From positions 1-7,288 of the forward strand of contig CACXFF010000371.1 in assembly GCA_902766805.1 (NCBI GenBank): 7,288 nucleotides of DNA. The letters run 5' to 3'. This DNA is from an uncultured Coriobacteriaceae bacterium. Lineage in GTDB: Bacteria > Actinomycetota > Coriobacteriia > Coriobacteriales > Atopobiaceae. This document shows, in pieces, positions 4,976 to 7,288 of this stretch. The position numbers and the translations under genes were made by a program. A model generated the notes under the pieces. The model searched no databases. It was not told where the DNA came from and worked only from the letters and a program-made list of their open reading frames with translations. How positions within the stretch are numbered: position 1 is the stretch's first letter; every line of letters starts with the position of its first letter.

Positions 4976-6373
4976 ATGATGGAGTTTGCCCAGGGCCTCA
5001 CGTCCGCCTTGCAGGCGGTCTTCTGGGGCCTGTTGCTGTTGTTGTTCTGTCTCTTTGTCCACGAGCTCGCGCACTACCTCGCGGCGCGCTGGAGCGGCAT
5101 CCGCGTCACGGAGTTCTTCATGGGGATGCCTTGCCGCTACCGCCTGAGCTGGCGTGACAAAAAGGTGGGAACGGAGTTCGGCATCACGCCGCTGCTGTTG
5201 GGCGGCTACAACCGCATCAGCGGCCTGGTGAGCCTGCCCGAGGAGCACTGTGCCCAGGTGCTGGCCTACCTGAGCGCGCACGGGACCGCGAGTGTCGCGC
5301 AGATCGCCTCTGGCTGCGGGATCACTCCCGACGAGGCCCTCGACGCGCTCACCACGCTGGCTGACTGGGCGAGCGTGGTACCGTTCTATGACCCTGCCAA
5401 GGGCGAGCACCCTTCCCAGAGCACCTATCCCGAGCTGTGGATGAGCCCGGCGCGTGACGCGAACGGCCTCACGGTGTATGACGCCGGTCACGATTTCTCG
5501 ACCGAGGGCTCGAGCGCCGAAGGCGAGCCGTACGCGCTGCCCTGTGACCCAGCGAGCTTCCTCGAGCGCGAGCGCACCCACACCTTCCTGGGCGTGAGCA
5601 TGCCGCGGCGTTTCGCGGTGGTCTTGGCGGGCGTGGCGGCCAACATCTGCTGTGGCCTGCTCCTGCTGGCCCTCATCTTCTCGGGCATCGGCATGGACGT
5701 GTCAGTGGACAAGAACGTCCTCGGCGCGGTCGAGCAGGGCTCGCTGGCCGAACAGGCCGGCCTGCAGGCGGGCGACGAGATCGTCGACATCAACGGTACG
5801 GCTTGCGCGAGCTGGACCGACGTGAGCGCTGCCTTGGACGTGGTGCGCGAGGGCAGCCGCACGGCCGAGCTGAGCTACCTGCGCGATGGCGTGCGGCACA
5901 CGGTCCAGATGACACTGCCGCAGGACGCGTACTACTTCGGCGTAAGCGCGCCGGTTGAGCGCATGCGGCTGCCCTTCGTGGAGGGGGTCAAGCTCTCCTT
6001 CTCCATGGCGGGACAGATGGTGAGCACGGTCGCGCGGCTCTTCGTGCCCACCCAGGCGATCGAGGTGCTCGACCAGTCCAGTTCGGTCGTGGGCGTGTCG
6101 GTCATGGCGGCGACGGCCATCCAGTCCGGCCTCACCACCTACCTGTACCTGATGGCGGCGGTGTCGCTGTCGCTGGGCTTCATGAACCTGCTGCCGCTCG
6201 CCTTCCTCGACGGCGGCAAGGCGGTCTTCCTGCTCTGGGAGCTCATCTCGCGCAAGACCGTGCCGCTCAAGGTCCAGAACGTGCTCACCTACGTGAGCTT
6301 GGCCTTCCTGGGCTTCATATTCCTGTACACCCTGCGCGGCGACATCGTGCGCATCATGACCGGAGGTATCTGA
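4976..6373 (+). CDS. rseP: RseP/RasP/Rip1-type site-2 intramembrane metalloprotease with an extra cytoplasmic domain
   Basis: This is a zinc protease of family M50 that cuts substrates inside the membrane, commonly anti-sigma factors or leftover signal peptides; the substrate here is unknown. The 465 residues contain a first membrane helix (about 12-36) with the zinc site HELAH (29-33), then GTEFGITPLLLGGY (65-78), equivalent to the membrane-associated beta hairpin. A second helix (about 211-237) follows, with AGVAAN at 218-223, then one extracytoplasmic PDZ domain (about 240-315; SLAEQAGLQAGDEIVDING). A third helix region (384-408) leads to the catalytic NLLPLAFLDGGK (404-415) with Asp412, and a last helix spans 434-452. 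Unusual is an insertion at about 90-190, between the beta hairpin and helix 2, where Rip1 of M. tuberculosis has only a short linker; residues 88-136 resemble a winged helix-turn-helix. Three family prolines are replaced. The gene starts directly after the dxr stop. At 465 residues it is longer than single-PDZ relatives (about 400-420). Confidence 0.92.
   Translation: MMEFAQGLTSALQAVFWGLLLLLFCLFVHELAHYLAARWSGIRVTEFFMGMPCRYRLSWRDKKVGTEFGITPLLLGGYNRISGLVSLPEEHCAQVLAYLSAHGTASVAQIASGCGITPDEALDALTTLADWASVVPFYDPAKGEHPSQSTYPELWMSPARDANGLTVYDAGHDFSTEGSSAEGEPYALPCDPASFLERERTHTFLGVSMPRRFAVVLAGVAANICCGLLLLALIFSGIGMDVSVDKNVLGAVEQGSLAEQAGLQAGDEIVDINGTACASWTDVSAALDVVREGSRTAELSYLRDGVRHTVQMTLPQDAYYFGVSAPVERMRLPFVEGVKLSFSMAGQMVSTVARLFVPTQAIEVLDQSSSVVGVSVMAATAIQSGLTTYLYLMAAVSLSLGFMNLLPLAFLDGGKAVFLLWELISRKTVPLKVQNVLTYVSLAFLGFIFLYTLRGDIVRIMTGGI
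5237..5383 (+). other. Winged-helix-like domain inserted in RseP (residues 88-136)
   Basis: The encoded segment begins with a predicted helix (EEHCAQVLAYLSAHG, residues 89-103), then SVAQIASGCG (106-115) and TPDEALDALTTLADW (117-131), ending in a hydrophobic strand-like ASVVPFY. The pattern 'helix - short turn - SVxxIAxxxGIxxDEAxxALxxLxxW' is that of MarR/ArsR-type winged helix-turn-helix domains. By the known topology of RseP-family proteins this loop faces the cytoplasm. The frame is unbroken and composition matches its surroundings, so it is part of the gene and not an assembly artefact. DNA binding is not shown; such folds also bind proteins or ligands. Confidence 0.55.
6362..6367 (+). 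promoter_or_regulatory. Ribosome binding site for ispG
   Basis: GGAGGT is a near-perfect Shine-Dalgarno core in the last codons of rseP, 9 nt before the ATG at 6377. It fixes the start of ispG even though the gene runs off the window. Confidence 0.8.
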
Positions 6374-6376
6374 CGT

Positions 6377-7288
6377 ATGCTTCCTCACGACAACACCCGT
6401 CCCGTGGCGGTCGGCTCGGTTACGGTGGGCGGCGGCGCCCCCGTCTCGGTCCAGTCGATGACCAACACGCCCACAGCTGACGCCGAGGCCACCCTCGCGC
6501 AGATTCGCGCGCTGGAAGAGGCTGGCTGCGAGATCATCCGGCTCACGGTCAACACGCAGGAGGCCGTGACCGGCTTCGCCGAGGCCGTGCGGCGCTCTCC
6601 GATCCCCGTGGTGGCCGACATCCATTTCGACCACCGCCTTGCCATCGCCGCCATCCAGGCCGGCGCGGCGGGCGTGCGCATCAACCCGGGCAACATCGGC
6701 TCGTGGGAGCGTGTGGACCAGGTGATAGACGCCGCCAAGGAGGCGGGCTGCGCCATCCGCATCGGTGTGAACGCCGGCTCGCTGGACCGTGCCTATGACG
6801 AGCGTGCGGACCTCACGCTGCCCGAGAAGCTCGTGGCCTCCGCCTGCGACCACGTCGCGCACTTCGAGGAGCGCGGCTTCTATGACATCGTGGTCTCGGC
6901 CAAGGCCCATGACGTGTGCACCACCCTCGACACCTACCGCATGCTCTCGCAGCGCCTCCCGCAGGTGCCGCTGCACCTGGGCGTGACCGAGGCCGGCACG
7001 CTGCGCCAGGGCACGGTGAAAAGCGCCGTCGGCCTGGGCATCCTGCTCGCGGAGGGCATTGGCGACACCATGCGCGTCTCGCTCACGGCCGACCCCGTGG
7101 AGGAGCCGCCCGTGGCGTGGGAGATCCTGCAGAGCCTGGGCCTGCGCCGGCGCACGCCCGAGCTCGTGAGCTGCCCCACCTGTGGTCGCACGCAGGTCGA
7201 TCTCATCCCCATCGCGCAGGAGGTGGAGCGGCGCCTGTCCAGCTTGCGCCTGCCCATCTCGGTGGCCGTCATGGGCTGCGTGGTGAAC
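6377..7288 (+). CDS. ispG: (E)-4-hydroxy-3-methylbut-2-enyl-diphosphate synthase, 3' end missing
   Basis: This [4Fe-4S] enzyme converts MEcPP to HMBPP, the penultimate step of the MEP pathway, using flavodoxin or ferredoxin as electron donor. The frame is open from the ATG at 6377 to the window edge, giving 304 residues. Motifs are VQSMTNTPTAD (25-35), VVADIHFDHRLA (78-89), GVRINPGN (99-106), IRIGVNAGSLD (127-137), LHLGVTEAG (199-207) and GDTMRVSLTADP (229-240). The cluster ligands are SCPTCGRTQVD (265-275; Cys266 and Cys269) and the start of MGCVVN with Cys301, which ends exactly at the last base. The catalytic Glu of the following NGPGEA motif and some 50-70 C-terminal residues, judged against the E. 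coli length of 372, lie outside. The TIM-barrel and most of the cluster domain are complete. It lies 3 nt after rseP, in the same order as dxr-rip1-ispG of mycobacteria. Confidence 0.97.
   Translation, partial: MLPHDNTRPVAVGSVTVGGGAPVSVQSMTNTPTADAEATLAQIRALEEAGCEIIRLTVNTQEAVTGFAEAVRRSPIPVVADIHFDHRLAIAAIQAGAAGVRINPGNIGSWERVDQVIDAAKEAGCAIRIGVNAGSLDRAYDERADLTLPEKLVASACDHVAHFEERGFYDIVVSAKAHDVCTTLDTYRMLSQRLPQVPLHLGVTEAGTLRQGTVKSAVGLGILLAEGIGDTMRVSLTADPVEEPPVAWEILQSLGLRRRTPELVSCPTCGRTQVDLIPIAQEVERRLSSLRLPISVAVMGCVVN

Noticed and set aside
3749..5581. A 610-codon open frame on the minus strand opposite dxr and the start of rseP
   Set aside because: It lies opposite well-recognised dxr and rseP, has Arg/His/Ala/Gly-rich low-information translation, and no family motif. 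Long antisense frames are expected in DNA with strong GC bias at codon position 3.
5702..6976. A 424-codon minus-strand frame opposite rseP and ispG
   Set aside because: Its translation is rich in His, Asp and Arg with no recognisable domain, and it is fully covered by two genes with clear motifs on the + strand.
1..7288. Search for a mobile element, defence system, CRISPR array or tRNA
   Set aside because: No direct-repeat arrays, transposase or integrase motifs, tRNA-like cloverleaf or composition break were seen. All coding space is taken by core genes in a conserved order.

Overview
The window carries a strongly GC-rich, densely packed block of eight protein genes, all on the + strand. 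It reads as core chromosome: tsf (5' end missing), then pyrH, frr, uppS, cdsA, dxr, rseP and ispG (3' end missing). I see no mobile element, CRISPR array, tRNA or rRNA. The organism is most likely a GC-rich actinobacterial relative, and I favour the Coriobacteriia (Olsenella/Collinsella/Atopobium type). That is inferred from three things: the base composition, the order pyrH-frr-uppS-cdsA-dxr-rseP typical of Firmicutes-like layouts, and ispG following rseP as in Actinobacteria. It is not proven by any single marker.

Layout. Positions 1-635 hold the C-terminal three quarters of EF-Ts. The only real intergenic gap (636-770) holds a 15-bp perfect inverted repeat, probably the tsf terminator. It is followed at once by an extended -10 promoter-like element and a short leader with a strong Shine-Dalgarno site for pyrH. 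From 771 to the end of the window the seven genes are spaced by 2, 2, 2, -4, 0 and 3 nt, so they are almost certainly one transcription unit with translational coupling. Three of the seven starts are not ATG (TTG for pyrH and uppS, GTG for dxr).

How the genes fit together. EF-Ts and the ribosome recycling factor serve translation. PyrH makes UDP, the precursor of UTP and CTP and of UDP-sugars for the wall. CdsA uses CTP to make CDP-diacylglycerol for phospholipids. Dxr and IspG are the second and the penultimate steps of the MEP pathway to IPP/DMAPP, and UppS condenses IPP onto a prenyl primer to make the undecaprenyl carrier lipid of cell-wall synthesis. RseP is an intramembrane site-2 protease. 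The operon therefore couples translation, pyrimidine supply and envelope-lipid synthesis.

Most of the window is ordinary. The one part that stands out is the RseP homologue. It has about 100 extra residues in the cytoplasmic loop after the first membrane helix, and they include a segment that looks like a winged helix-turn-helix. The same protein also lacks three prolines that are usually conserved in the family, although the catalytic HExxH and LDG residues are intact.
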